From: an uncultured Akkermansia sp.
GTDB lineage: Bacteria > Verrucomicrobiota > Verrucomicrobiia > Verrucomicrobiales > Akkermansiaceae
Assembly (NCBI GenBank): GCA_947589345.1
Contig: CANQAC010000015.1
Location: 1-43,457 of the forward strand
Length of the DNA stretch: 43,457 nt
Direction: 5' to 3'
In this document: in pieces, positions 31,725 through 41,700 of the stretch
Position numbering within the stretch: position 1 is the first letter of the stretch
How the letters are laid out: each line of letters opens with the position of its first letter
The notes under the pieces: model-generated
Seen by the model: only the letters and a program-made list of their open reading frames with translations
What the model was told of the DNA's origin: nothing
Databases searched by the model: none
Program-made: the position numbers and the translations under genes

Positions 31725-33016
31725 CCGATTCTCCACTTGCGTACAAGCGCTGCGCGGTTTACGCCCGCAAGTCCACCGACTTCGGCATGCAGCAGGCCTT
31801 TACTTCCATTGACGCCCAGATTGATAGCTGTATCAAGCATATTGTCGCACACGCAGCCCAGGGCTGGGTGCACGCGGACACCTACTCGGATGTGGCCGTG
31901 TCCGGTGGTACCATGGACCGCCCGGAGATGCAGCGCCTGCTGCAGGATGCCCGCGACGGCAAGATAGACGTGGTTGTATCCTACAAACTGGACCGTCTTT
32001 CTCGCTCCCTGCGTGATTTCAGTAACCTGACGCACGAGTTTGACGAGCTCGGGGTATCGCTGGTGCTTGTCACCCAGAACGTGGATACCTCCACTCCCGT
32101 GGGCCGCATGTTGATCAATCTGCTTTCTTCCTTCGCCGAGTTCGAGCGCGACATGACCCGCGAGCGTATCTCGCACAAGGCCGCAGCATTGGCACAGCAA
32201 GGCATGTGGAATGCAGGCCGCCCGCCGTATGGGTACGTGTTGGATGACCGCCGCTTCCTTCACATTGACCCCACCGAGGGAGAGGCCGTGCGCTCGATGT
32301 TCGCTAAGGTTGCCGCGGGTGAACACCCGGGTGAAGTAGCAAAGTGGCTCAACGATACCGGTGCAGCCATGCAGCGCACTCGCGGGGCCCAGACTGAACC
32401 CAAAGCGTGGAACTCTGAGGCGGTGCGCCGCATCATACGCAACCGCTTGTACGTCGGGGTTATCACCAGCAAGGGGGAGGAATACCCGGGCAAGCATGAG
32501 GCCTTGGTTACAGAGACCCTCTGGAATAAGGCCAACAAAGTGATGGCAGCACAGGGCACCAAGCAGCTCCGCACAGATTTACATGATTCCTTGGTGTACC
32601 CTCTGCGTGGCATCCTGTGTTGCCCGGATTGCGGCCGCGTGCTGTATTCGGTTTATAATAACCGCCGGGGCACAATCCGCCGGTACTATGTTTGCGGCAC
32701 CCATAAGAAGAAGCCGGGCGAGTGCGCTTTCACCGGCTTCTCCGCCGAGACGGTAGAAAAGGCCGTCGCCCTCCATCTGGCTACTCTAGCCAGAGATAAG
32801 GACGTGCTGGCAGTGCTGCAGCAGAAGCTGCCTCACATTGAGCGCGGGGATATCAGCGAGGCTCTCGCCAATATTGAGGGACTGGTGGGCCGTATGTCGG
32901 ATTCCGCGCTAGATACAATCTTCCACGCTCTGTATGAGAGCATCACTTATGATGCCGATGCCCAGAGCCTGAAACTGAACCGATACACGGCATGTCCATC
33001 ACCACGGATACAATGA
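31721..33016 (+). CDS. Serine recombinase, probable phage integrase
   Basis: The 431-residue protein has the resolvase domain with catalytic Ser18 in YARKSTD, the VVSYKLDRLSRSLRDF block, and the E helix AEFERDMTRERI. A recombinase domain follows (GYVLDDRRFLHIDPTEGEA) and then a zinc ribbon with CCPDCGR and YVCGTHKKKPGEC. It is shorter than most large serine integrases. It is the second-to-last phage gene and the phage-like sequence ends soon after, which fits an integrase at the att end. Confidence 0.9.
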   Translation: MTDSPLAYKRCAVYARKSTDFGMQQAFTSIDAQIDSCIKHIVAHAAQGWVHADTYSDVAVSGGTMDRPEMQRLLQDARDGKIDVVVSYKLDRLSRSLRDFSNLTHEFDELGVSLVLVTQNVDTSTPVGRMLINLLSSFAEFERDMTRERISHKAAALAQQGMWNAGRPPYGYVLDDRRFLHIDPTEGEAVRSMFAKVAAGEHPGEVAKWLNDTGAAMQRTRGAQTEPKAWNSEAVRRIIRNRLYVGVITSKGEEYPGKHEALVTETLWNKANKVMAAQGTKQLRTDLHDSLVYPLRGILCCPDCGRVLYSVYNNRRGTIRRYYVCGTHKKKPGECAFTGFSAETVEKAVALHLATLARDKDVLAVLQQKLPHIERGDISEALANIEGLVGRMSDSALDTIFHALYESITYDADAQSLKLNRYTACPSPRIQ

Positions 33017-33297
33017 GCTTTTCGCTGGGGCTCAACGCCAAGGGAGGCAAGGTGCTTCGCCCCTGCGCCCCCGGGAACCCGCCCCCCGTACTCAAAAAGG
33101 GCCACAGGCCCTCTAAACGCGCCGTTCACCTTGCAAACGCCCTTATGGTAGAGCGCATGCTTCATAACGGCGTGTTCCCCTCCGTGGAGGCCGCAATGCA
33201 GGCATTGGGCATCACGCGCATGATGCGCACTCGCTTGTTCCGCGCGCTGAATATGCCCCCGGAGGAAATGGCTCGGGTGCTGGAGGAAACTTACTGA
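33013..33297 (+). CDS. Small HTH protein of the recombinase cassette
   Basis: I prefer the ATG at 33013 (MSFSLGLNAKGGKVLRP), which overlaps the recombinase stop as ATGA, over 32992. The protein has about 94 residues. The C-terminal helices (SVEAAMQALGITRMMRTRLF) form an HTH. Such proteins accompany DUF2924 and serine recombinase genes. It is a candidate recombination directionality factor or regulator, by context only. Confidence 0.62.
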   Translation: MSFSLGLNAKGGKVLRPCAPGNPPPVLKKGHRPSKRAVHLANALMVERMLHNGVFPSVEAAMQALGITRMMRTRLFRALNMPPEEMARVLEETY

Positions 33298-33423
33298 GTT
33301 ACCAGCTGCCTGAAGTCAGGCCTCATCTCCAACGCCTGCTCACGAAACCACGCAATCATTTCCGCCCAGGCATCCCTGTCTGTGATGTCTCCTTGCCGGG
33401 GCAAACTATAATGGTGCGAAATT
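33291..33423 (-). pseudogene. C-terminal remnant of a gene at the prophage edge
   Basis: The minus strand reads HHYSLPRQGDITDRDAWAEM, then IAWFREQALEMRPDFRQLV and stop. It is well formed as a protein C-terminus of a DUF4268-like type (WF/WL helix ending in FRPxL) but begins after an in-frame stop at 33424. Its stop overlaps the last recombinase cassette gene by 7 bases. The 5' part is not in the window. It may be the broken half of the host attachment gene. Confidence 0.5.
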
Positions 33424-33495
33424 TAAGACAGTGGGGTAAGCCCTTCAGCTTGTGCAACACAACAGGCGTGCGTATCATTTGACCAATACACGCAC

Positions 33496-33755
33496 ATGCA
33501 AAACGAAAACATACACAAGAGAGAGCGTTACAGCGCTGAGTTCAAGGAAAGGAGGCATTGGATGCCCTGAACGGAGCAGAGGCCCATGTTCAGATAGCTT
33601 CGGAGTATGACATTAGTCCGGACTTGGCGGAAGGACTGGGAGAAGCTATGGAGATGACGGCAGAATGGCTGAAATACTACAACAAAGAACGGCCTCACTG
33701 GCGCTGGGTTACCAGAGACCTGAGCTGTACCGGAAGTTTGCCGAGTCCCCGATGA
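33496..33755 (+). pseudogene. Decayed IS3-family transposase
   Basis: The start reads MQNENIHKRERYSAEFKE, like OrfA of IS3 elements. A frame change gives KEALDALNGAEAHVQIASEY, then the frame jumps to an OrfB end with WLKYYNKERPH and LALGYQRPELYRKFAES in different frames. Most of the transposase is deleted and several frameshifts are present. It marks past IS activity between the prophage and the defence island. Confidence 0.7.
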
Positions 33756-33761
33756 CGGCAA

Positions 33762-33852
33762 ATTTTTGGCGCCATTTTTCCGCTCCGGCACGGCTTACGG
33801 CGCTGCGCGCCGCGCCCTCGCTGCGCTTACGCTACAAAATTGCGCCAAAAAT
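33762..33852. repeat. Separated 11-bp inverted repeat
   Basis: ATTTTTGGCGC (33762-33772) and GCGCCAAAAAT (33842-33852) are exact inverted copies about 70 bases apart with a GC-rich centre. They could be ends of a small degraded element. Confidence 0.4.
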
Positions 33853-33855
33853 GGA

Positions 33856-33885
33856 TTGACATCCGAGGTTACCGGATGATATAAG
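33856..33885 (+). promoter_or_regulatory. Promoter-like site reading toward the methyltransferase 3' end
   Basis: TTGACA, 18 nt, TATAAG. If active it would give a transcript antisense to the methyltransferase gene. The rest of 33886-34024 shows no gene. Confidence 0.35.
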
Positions 33886-34024
33886 AAAGCTACACGCCTC
33901 ATGTACACAAGAAGGGTGCTTAAAAAAAGCTTCCAATGTGTCAAAAAATGGGCACCAGTTTATACCGCTTTTATTCCAAATTGCAGCAAATACTCAGGAG
34001 ACAGTCTATCCACGGAAAAAACGG

Positions 34025-35299
34025 CTACATGAACTTTTTCTTTAAAGCCTCTGCAATTAGTCTAGCTAACTTAACAGGTACAGCATTTCCTATTTGTTTA
34101 TAGGCACTACCTCGGCCGTCCTTATTCGTTGCGCTTTCAAAGAAATAATTGTCAGGGAATGTCTGTAATCTCGCCGCTTCTCGAGGAGTAATTGAACGAT
34201 TCTGACGAATATCCGGGTGTATATAATAATGCCCATCCTTTGTTATATGAGCTACTACGGTATGGGAAGATGTTTCACTTCCGCCTATGACCTTGAATCT
34301 ATCAAGGAAGGACTTTGTATTTTTATGCGTTTGCTTATTCTTAGGCTGGTCTATGGCGTAATTGAAGCGCTGCTTGCCGGAGTTCCACATTTCCACGGCT
34401 CTACGATATATTTCCTTGTCGTGGTCATTGGTGGGACGAGCTTGATGATAGGTGACAGAAAACAAGTCATCTGAAATCCAATTTTCAACCATCCAAGCAT
34501 TCCGTTTAGCTGACGCCTTTCTACCATCTCCTCTAATCTCGCCTTCACCGGCCTGAATATGTTGCAGGTCTGCAAAAATCTCGTTTATGGTTAAGGGGCA
34601 CTCCCCAGTTTCAGGAACGGAAATGTCTCCTGTTGTAGAAAAATTATCCCTGCAACCGATAAGTATAACTCGTCTCCTCCTTTGCGGAATTCCGTACAAT
34701 TCAGTTCTGAATAAGTGTTGATATACTTTGTAACCAGCTGAATTTAGAGCTCTAAGAACATGAGTAAAAAAACTATCCCCATTTTTATCTTTAGCCGAAT
34801 GTAAACCAGTCACATTCTCAAAAACAAAATAACGAGGCTTGTATTTCAGCAGGAACTCTACGTAATAACGGAACAAATAATTTCGTTCATCGTTCTTTAT
34901 TTCTTCTCCTACGCGAGAACGTCCCACAACAGAATAGGCTTGGCAAGGAGGACCTCCTATAACTACATCTATTTCCTCTTCGCCCTTTAACCTATCTATT
35001 CTTCTAAATATGTCGTTAATGGTTAAGCTGCCAATAGCTTCTTCTATGACTGTATCCAAAAGCTCAGATGGAACTTTCGAATATAGTTCTCCTCTAGAGA
35101 TTTCTCCGCGAAGATAGCTTTCGTAAACAGACCGACCTTCTGCCGTATTCTTTAATTCATGATATGCCGTTCTTGTTCTGAGCGTATTACAAGCCGCTTT
35201 GTCCATTTCAACATGGGCGACAGGAGTATATCCGGCCTGAATAAAGCCTTCCGAAAGCCCCCCGGCACCAGCAAATAAATCTAGAAATCTTATTTTCAT
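34025..35299 (-). CDS. Cytosine-C5 DNA methyltransferase (Dcm-like)
   Basis: The 424-residue enzyme has motif I FLDLFAGAGGLSEGF (5-19), the catalytic Cys119 in GGPPCQAYS, ENV (161-163) and QRRRRVILIG near 209. The C-terminus (ARLQTFPDNYFF and KQIGNAVPVKLARLIAEAL) is the standard motif IX-X end. It is the last gene of the five-gene operon, 15 nt after AIPR. It presumably marks self DNA at a target the window does not reveal. Confidence 0.95.
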   Translation of the reverse strand: MKIRFLDLFAGAGGLSEGFIQAGYTPVAHVEMDKAACNTLRTRTAYHELKNTAEGRSVYESYLRGEISRGELYSKVPSELLDTVIEEAIGSLTINDIFRRIDRLKGEEEIDVVIGGPPCQAYSVVGRSRVGEEIKNDERNYLFRYYVEFLLKYKPRYFVFENVTGLHSAKDKNGDSFFTHVLRALNSAGYKVYQHLFRTELYGIPQRRRRVILIGCRDNFSTTGDISVPETGECPLTINEIFADLQHIQAGEGEIRGDGRKASAKRNAWMVENWISDDLFSVTYHQARPTNDHDKEIYRRAVEMWNSGKQRFNYAIDQPKNKQTHKNTKSFLDRFKVIGGSETSSHTVVAHITKDGHYYIHPDIRQNRSITPREAARLQTFPDNYFFESATNKDGRGSAYKQIGNAVPVKLARLIAEALKKKFM

Positions 35300-35314
35300 A
35301 TAATCAACAACCCA

Positions 35315-37918
35315 CTATACTTCCCCCATGATAACGACATTTTCCGCATAAAGAACTTTCTTTACAAGCTCAATAAACTTAGTCTTAGCACTAGCTAAGC
35401 GTATGAGATCTCCCGAACAGTTCATGTAAGGAATAAGAATCCTCTTATCGTGAAATTCTGCTGCCACTTTTTGCAATGCTACCTCTATGATAGGAGCAAA
35501 CTGCACCGATTCTGCCGTTTGTCGGGTATATGCAAAAACGATCATCTGTCTATCGTTTATTCGGAATGCGCGCATATTCCCAATCTCTGGAGTCTCGGCG
35601 CTTTCCATTTTTTCCGCTTCTTTGATATAGAGATGCTCCTCAAATAAAGCATCCAAATATGGGCTACCTGATTTGTAGTCACACGTTCTATCGAGAACGA
35701 GAACATCATAAGACCCTTGATTAAAAAATGCTTTCAAAGGATTTCCTGTAGCCGTACAAATACGGTCTCTAGCTATCGAAATATCGAAATCTTCTTCTGG
35801 ATTGTACGGGGGCTCCCAGCCATTCTTCAAAGCAATCTGAACCGTATTCAATAGTGTTTCACATTGTTTATTTGGCAATTTCTGCTGACGAAGACGTTTA
35901 TCGAATATCTCGTAACTAGTTGATGCAAAATCATGACTTCTAAGCCAATCATATAAGGATTGCCAATAGGCCTCCGGATAGATTCGAAGAACCTTATTCT
36001 GGATATCAGAATAATTTGAAGCTTTTTCCTTAGCTTGCGCCATCTCAGTAAGCATTGCAACCTTACCAGATTTAAACAACGTAGTAGCCCGCATATTAAG
36101 CCTTAATTGACCGCTATTGAAGGCGGTTTCTGCACTTTCAAGAATATACTCCCATGTGGTATTTTTCTTTACCCATTCAGAAACGTCAGCTCGTTTTCCA
36201 AGAATATTGGTGATAAAATCACAAAAGTGTTTTAATTCCTCTATCATCCCGGAATCGATGTCTTGTTTTTCCCAAATTTCCAAATCATTAATTGAGTATC
36301 CCTGTTTTCTAAGGATATAAATTAAGACGGATGCAGTATAGATTACAACGGCAGCACCAAATGCGGACAACTGATTACCTGTGGACTTTAAATAATCTCG
36401 CAATTCTTTTTTAGCCCTTCGAAAGAAAATCAATTTGCCTATGCTTCGTTTATACCAATCCGGCGAAGAAAAAATACCGGGGTTTACATTCCAAACAGTA
36501 GAAACAATATCGCAGAACCCCGGTATATTGCCAGTACCATTATATGTCTTTTGAGCACCTCTGGTAAGTAGGTAAGGTACTAATTCAAACGTCATAATAG
36601 ACTGTGCGAATTCTAGAGGCGTAAACTTCTGTTTTTTGGGATTCGCTCGTTCAAAATCTACTTTTTCCCGTCCCTGCAAATGTAATCTAGCATTATCGTA
36701 TTGCCCTCGCAAACGCTCATAATACCAAGAAGTAGGAATGCCGGGAGTTTTAATTTTTCGAGAATGTTGCTCAATACACCTTTGAACAAAATCATTACTA
36801 TGCATATCGGTTTCTTTTACTGCATTCTGGCTATTTGAAAACTTAGATATGTAAGGAACAATAACATCGGCGATATTCCTCGTCACCATAGTCAGTTTAA
36901 CTTGGACAGATATTCCAGAGACATCTTTACGCTCTCGCCAAGCTTGGTGTAAACAGGCCATTGTTTGCCCTCCATTCACCACCTGCATGCCGTGGATGCG
37001 GACAATTTTTGACCCATCCTCACTAAAATCGATGCCTTCTGCAGTTATGGCTAAGCCATTATTATACACAAAGAATACATAGGGCTCATTTTCTATAGTC
37101 TTATGCATTCCCTTGTTGATTTTTCCCTTTTTCTGCAGATAAACACGGACGTTCTGTTCAAGTAGTCTAGAGCCATATTGGTCATAGAACTCTGCAAGAG
37201 CATCTGCCGGCATCACAAATAAGTATGATTCGTAAAAATCAACACCCGGAGTCCTTGGCACTTTCAAATAAGGTACTCCGTCTGAGGGTAAACTTGCTCT
37301 TTTTAATGAAGAAAAATCAACTATTAAAGGCTGAGGTTTTGCATCTTTGATGTCGTTGAAATCACTCAAGCGGTAATTAATCGTAAGCTCACATCCATTT
37401 TCTAACTCTATGGTTTTTGTCGGTTCGTAGTCACGTAACGCTCTCTTATTCGTTATGATGTGAATATTGAGAGTACCACAGGTAGAATCAAAACCGCTAT
37501 AGCCCCTAACGTTTCCCTTAGAAATGATTTCTATGAGTTCATAAATTGGTCTACCAGGGGCAATCTGGTTGAGCTTTCCCCTATAAGCATCAAAGAAGAA
37601 TTTTTCCACGCGCTGGAAAAGAGCCTTCACAGAAGCGTTATTGAGTGTTTGCAATTCCCGCTCATAGGAAAAATCACAATGCAAAAGGGTAATATTATTT
37701 CGATTAGCTTCATCAAAACAATATCCATCTAGAACATGAATTGAGCCTCCTCCTGTATTAGGCTTGTTATATGTAGCATAGGAATAAGAGGAGAGATCAT
37801 ATCCTTGAATCGCATCAAGCAATTCACAGGCGTATTCTAAAAAATACGCATCAGTCTGCTGGCCTTTAGATAAAGACTCAGTCTCCCATTGGTCCATATA
37901 TTGTTCGTAATCAGTCAT
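35315..37918 (-). CDS. AIPR protein (abortive infection phage resistance family)
   Basis: The 867-residue protein carries the AIPR signature MQVVNGGQTMACLHQAW near residue 312. This family is linked to abortive infection and to restriction-type gene sets. Predicted secondary structure is mixed with a helical C-terminal half. It overlaps the PD-(D/E)XK gene by 8 bases and precedes the methyltransferase. It may act as nuclease or effector. The enzymatic role is not visible in the sequence. Confidence 0.82.
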   Translation of the reverse strand: MTDYEQYMDQWETESLSKGQQTDAYFLEYACELLDAIQGYDLSSYSYATYNKPNTGGGSIHVLDGYCFDEANRNNITLLHCDFSYERELQTLNNASVKALFQRVEKFFFDAYRGKLNQIAPGRPIYELIEIISKGNVRGYSGFDSTCGTLNIHIITNKRALRDYEPTKTIELENGCELTINYRLSDFNDIKDAKPQPLIVDFSSLKRASLPSDGVPYLKVPRTPGVDFYESYLFVMPADALAEFYDQYGSRLLEQNVRVYLQKKGKINKGMHKTIENEPYVFFVYNNGLAITAEGIDFSEDGSKIVRIHGMQVVNGGQTMACLHQAWRERKDVSGISVQVKLTMVTRNIADVIVPYISKFSNSQNAVKETDMHSNDFVQRCIEQHSRKIKTPGIPTSWYYERLRGQYDNARLHLQGREKVDFERANPKKQKFTPLEFAQSIMTFELVPYLLTRGAQKTYNGTGNIPGFCDIVSTVWNVNPGIFSSPDWYKRSIGKLIFFRRAKKELRDYLKSTGNQLSAFGAAVVIYTASVLIYILRKQGYSINDLEIWEKQDIDSGMIEELKHFCDFITNILGKRADVSEWVKKNTTWEYILESAETAFNSGQLRLNMRATTLFKSGKVAMLTEMAQAKEKASNYSDIQNKVLRIYPEAYWQSLYDWLRSHDFASTSYEIFDKRLRQQKLPNKQCETLLNTVQIALKNGWEPPYNPEEDFDISIARDRICTATGNPLKAFFNQGSYDVLVLDRTCDYKSGSPYLDALFEEHLYIKEAEKMESAETPEIGNMRAFRINDRQMIVFAYTRQTAESVQFAPIIEVALQKVAAEFHDKRILIPYMNCSGDLIRLASAKTKFIELVKKVLYAENVVIMGEV

Positions 37919-38894
37919 GATTTAACCATTTAGGTGATTGTTTAAATTGCTCACAAGAGTTTAGATTGATAGAATACTTTACATTTACGACGCCTTGCGG
38001 AAGGTCGTTAGGCAGAATCCGAGGAAACTTATCTCGTACTTCATAGAAATCCTCAGCAATCACCGTATACTCTTCCTTCGCAAATGTAGAAGACTCAGAA
38101 TATCCCACCAAATCCAACTTAGTCATCAAGTCTGTAATATCAATACTCTCTATCTCACATTGCACAGTTAATTCCTCCACTAGGCTCTTTAAGGAATACC
38201 GGGAGCCGTTAAGAGCCCCTTCATTAACAGTTACAACATGAAGAAATCCTTTAAAATTGAGGAAACAGAGCTGCTCTATACTAGAGATCATGATAACCCG
38301 GCCATGTGCTGATTCCGTGGTTTTTACCTCGATAATAGTATCTTCTACCGAAAAATCTTGCGGCAATCCCAAAGGCCCTTTCCAGCTGGCTATGGCTGAC
38401 TTAAGTCCGAATAGGGGAGCAACTATTTTATACAAAAAATAAAGTTCTCCAAATAAGCCTAATGCTTTTTCACGAGTAAGAGAATCCTTGCTTTTAGCGA
38501 AAAAACGCCCACATCTGGTCAGGATATCTGAAAGAACTTTGAGAAGATACTCGTTTTCTTGTTTCGTGTGCTCTTCCAATTCTGTCACAATCTCTTGACA
38601 CAAAAGCTTGAATAACCGCCAGTCTTTTTTGTTACCTAATGCCAGCGAAAAAAAGGTAGAGGAATTATATTCAAATAATTCCGATGAGCATCCCTTAATC
38701 GTAGGGATGAGGACTGAGTTAATATCCTTGTTCCCCTCAGGCAATTTTAATAGGAAAACATATCGTCCCAATCTATCGTAGCCTAGATACAGAGAATGAA
38801 CAAACCTCTGAGAGCAACCCGTACTCAAAATAAACTCTCCCTTCGAAGAGTTTTCCATGTGAGCCCAAGGATTATTAGTATTAAAGGGATTCAT
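37911..38894 (-). CDS. PD-(D/E)XK nuclease-like protein (DUF4420 type)
   Basis: I start at the ATG at 38894 (MNPFNTNNPWAHMENSSKG), one base after the Z1 stop, giving 327 residues. The nuclease signature is DFSVEDTIIEVKTTES, with the acidic residue and EVK of the PD-(D/E)XK fold. It follows the pattern of DUF4420 proteins that accompany Z1 helicases. It is the likely cutting subunit of the system. Confidence 0.8.
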   Translation of the reverse strand: MNPFNTNNPWAHMENSSKGEFILSTGCSQRFVHSLYLGYDRLGRYVFLLKLPEGNKDINSVLIPTIKGCSSELFEYNSSTFFSLALGNKKDWRLFKLLCQEIVTELEEHTKQENEYLLKVLSDILTRCGRFFAKSKDSLTREKALGLFGELYFLYKIVAPLFGLKSAIASWKGPLGLPQDFSVEDTIIEVKTTESAHGRVIMISSIEQLCFLNFKGFLHVVTVNEGALNGSRYSLKSLVEELTVQCEIESIDITDLMTKLDLVGYSESSTFAKEEYTVIAEDFYEVRDKFPRILPNDLPQGVVNVKYSINLNSCEQFKQSPKWLNHD

Positions 38895-38895
38895 G

Positions 38896-41691
38896 TTATT
38901 CGTCCTCCTCTTCGGAATCACTTTCACAAGCTTGAAGTTGCTGTTCTATTATTTTCTGAGCAACAGAATTATATGCCCATCTTATCCACTTAGGCCGCTC
39001 AATATCAGACTTTGGAAAACTCAAGCCATACACCGGCACGGTCTTCGTCAATTCGTGAGGCTGATAATTTTCGAGTTTTTTCTGTTTCTCGAAACGAGGA
39101 GGCAAATTCACGAATGAAAGCAGTAATAATGGTCTACGACCTGGTACCGACCTGAAATGGTGACCGGAGAGCCCGTTGGGTGCTTTTGCTCTTAATCTCT
39201 CGAGGTCACGCTTCTTCTGATAACCGAACTCTGAACTTTTGCTAAATACGTGCTGTTTGTTAAAAAGAATGTGAGAATAGTCATCAGCATTGTGCTCTGG
39301 ATTTCGAGACGGGAACTTCACGGGCTCACTCAAGCAGGGTAGAGAAGAGACTTTAGTCCAACTATACTGTTTCTCAACGCCAACGAGCGCTACATCAAAA
39401 GAACTGATTTCCTTTTGTAAATATTCTCGCAAAGTAGCTTTTAGAACTAAATCTGCTGCAGGGTCTGCAGAGCAATGCATTTCCTCACATGAGGAGATAA
39501 AATCCCATACTAGACTGGCAGGAACATTCTGCCAGATTCTATCGTGCTGAACCTCATCCATTCCGCAGTATCGTTCCGGGAAATTATTGACAACTTTCTC
39601 CAAGAAATTATAGAACGCATTTAAATTTCGTTCAATTATTTTACTGTTATTCGAAACCTTAAAAGTCTCCAATAAGGAATTGGCAAAAGACACCCATTCA
39701 TCATGCATTTGAGCTGCACGCATCTTATTACGCGAGGTAATAGTGAGACCTGAAACGTCGTTTCTGACCCTGAGGCCAAACTCCATAGGAGTCAATTTCG
39801 CATCATCCATGTATGATATGGATTCTTTTAACTCATCTGTAGCCATAGCAATCGCAGCAAAATGCCCTTGGAGTTCTTCCGATATATAGATTCTACATAC
39901 TTCCTCATAGTCTGGCCGGTAACCAAACCAACGCCCCATTTGCATTAGCGTATCGTACTGTTTTGCTGGACGTAAGAAATAAGTAGTTGTCAATCCTTCA
40001 ATTGTGAGACCTCGCGAAAGGCTATTTCCCCCGATAACGATAGCGGTCAAGCCTTCCTTATATTTTGTATAGTCTAAAGTGGGATTCTTGTCTCGCTTAC
40101 TCGTAGAATTGACCTCAAAGAATTTAAATTTGCACATGTATGTATCCTGAGACGCCAATCTATTCACGACCTGTTCCCATGAAACACTTACATGGGTATT
40201 TGCATACCTCTTGTCCCATACAGTTTTCAATTTACCAATTATCGGACATATAGCGTGTGCATTAGGAAGCGAAATGTTCGATATAATTGCTTCCTTTAGT
40301 ACTTCGAAGCTTTCTTTTACTGCTTTTGTTAAATAGGTGTGAGCCGCTGTTTTCAATGAGACATGTATTAGCATGCTACAATGCTCTTTTTCTTGTCCCA
40401 TAACATCTCTTATAGCCCGAGCCAAGACAAAAGCATATAGAGCCTCTTCTAGGGAATCAGGAATTGAAGTCCCTATAAATTTCCCTTTTTTTATTCTATC
40501 TAGAAATTCCTGTTCATCTATGGACACCAGAGCCTCTGCCGACTTATTATCAACCTCTTCATCTTCTTCTTCCGGCTTACAGAAGAGCTTTGTGGCGCCT
40601 ATATATTTACTAGAGCTGCCTAGAGAATATATGAAATCTGAAGGAAATAAATCGTGTTCTATTTTGTTATCCTTTTGTACAGTGTAAGGATCGATAAAAA
40701 TATTGGCATAGGGCGTAGCTGTATAGCCAACGTATGAATTACGTGGGAACAGCCCAAGCAACTCCTTGATTAATGCATTTATTCTGGTAGGATTTTCTTC
40801 TGGAGCATTACTATTTACACTGGCATTATCAGCCTCGTCATCAAGGATAAAAACAGGGGAACTTCTTCTATCCTCTTCTGTATACCGTTTGGAAAAGAAT
40901 TTAATGACATTTTTAAGAGTGCTGGCATTCTTCTTTATCACTAGCATGTATGTTGTGCCGTCTAAAGGAAGAGGTGCGTCGCTGGATTTGTTTATATGAA
41001 AATCCTGTTCTCGAGTTGTAATAATTTGGGGAGGATGTACGATGCTCGACGGAATGCTACCTACTCCATACTTCTTGCTTTGGTCAGCATCTTCTCGACT
41101 GCTTTTGCCTATCACATCGTGCTCTAATCGCTCCTGAGTCTGGGCTCGCAAGTCGTTCAATACACCAGCAATCACGATTATAATCCTGTAACCAGCATCA
41201 ATTGCCTTGCATATCAAGCCTGCGTAATTAGCTGTTTTTCCCGACTGAACATCACCAACAACTAGGCCTTTATGACCATAATCATCGTCAGATTGAGGGT
41301 CTGCCATTAATGAGAGTATGCGATTTGTATCATCGTCTATAGCTGCTACTTCCACCTTGGTGCGCTTCTTTTTTTTAGAAAGAAATTCCTTATAGCGATT
41401 CCAATATTGCCATTCTATCTGTTCCTTCCTATCACTTGTTAGCCAATCTCTTACATTGGGGTTACTAATCTTGTATGATGGAGAAATGCTTAGAAATACT
41501 CTAGTTTCCAGCTTTCTAAGAGCAAAATTATATATATCGTGCCACTCCTGAGAACCTATAGTGATGGCTAACTTATTCATGAGAACAGCATCGTTCATAA
41601 CGAACAAAAGATTTTCTTCTACCTCAGCTAAAGTATATAAGTCTCCTGTCAAGAAGGCCTCGGTCATGGATACTATTGTGTCAACCTTCAT
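38896..41691 (-). CDS. Z1-domain superfamily 2 helicase
   Basis: The 931-residue ATPase has Walker A GDVQSGKT (146-153), DEAD (285-288) in LDDEADN, GYTATPYANIF (322-332) and a C-terminal helicase block GGNSLSRGLTIEGLTTTYFL with QMGRWFGYR. The Z1 domain is typical of restriction-type helicases paired with MORC-like ATPases. It lies 9 bases after the GHKL gene. The acidic C-terminus (ESDSEEEDE) is notable. Confidence 0.9.
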   Translation of the reverse strand: MKVDTIVSMTEAFLTGDLYTLAEVEENLLFVMNDAVLMNKLAITIGSQEWHDIYNFALRKLETRVFLSISPSYKISNPNVRDWLTSDRKEQIEWQYWNRYKEFLSKKKKRTKVEVAAIDDDTNRILSLMADPQSDDDYGHKGLVVGDVQSGKTANYAGLICKAIDAGYRIIIVIAGVLNDLRAQTQERLEHDVIGKSSREDADQSKKYGVGSIPSSIVHPPQIITTREQDFHINKSSDAPLPLDGTTYMLVIKKNASTLKNVIKFFSKRYTEEDRRSSPVFILDDEADNASVNSNAPEENPTRINALIKELLGLFPRNSYVGYTATPYANIFIDPYTVQKDNKIEHDLFPSDFIYSLGSSSKYIGATKLFCKPEEEDEEVDNKSAEALVSIDEQEFLDRIKKGKFIGTSIPDSLEEALYAFVLARAIRDVMGQEKEHCSMLIHVSLKTAAHTYLTKAVKESFEVLKEAIISNISLPNAHAICPIIGKLKTVWDKRYANTHVSVSWEQVVNRLASQDTYMCKFKFFEVNSTSKRDKNPTLDYTKYKEGLTAIVIGGNSLSRGLTIEGLTTTYFLRPAKQYDTLMQMGRWFGYRPDYEEVCRIYISEELQGHFAAIAMATDELKESISYMDDAKLTPMEFGLRVRNDVSGLTITSRNKMRAAQMHDEWVSFANSLLETFKVSNNSKIIERNLNAFYNFLEKVVNNFPERYCGMDEVQHDRIWQNVPASLVWDFISSCEEMHCSADPAADLVLKATLREYLQKEISSFDVALVGVEKQYSWTKVSSLPCLSEPVKFPSRNPEHNADDYSHILFNKQHVFSKSSEFGYQKKRDLERLRAKAPNGLSGHHFRSVPGRRPLLLLSFVNLPPRFEKQKKLENYQPHELTKTVPVYGLSFPKSDIERPKWIRWAYNSVAQKIIEQQLQACESDSEEEDE

Positions 41692-41700
41692 AATAGTACA

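Noticed and set aside
33935..33945. TTTTTTGACA on the minus strand near the island
   Set aside because: No ATG follows at 13-14 nt and it lies outside the phage part.
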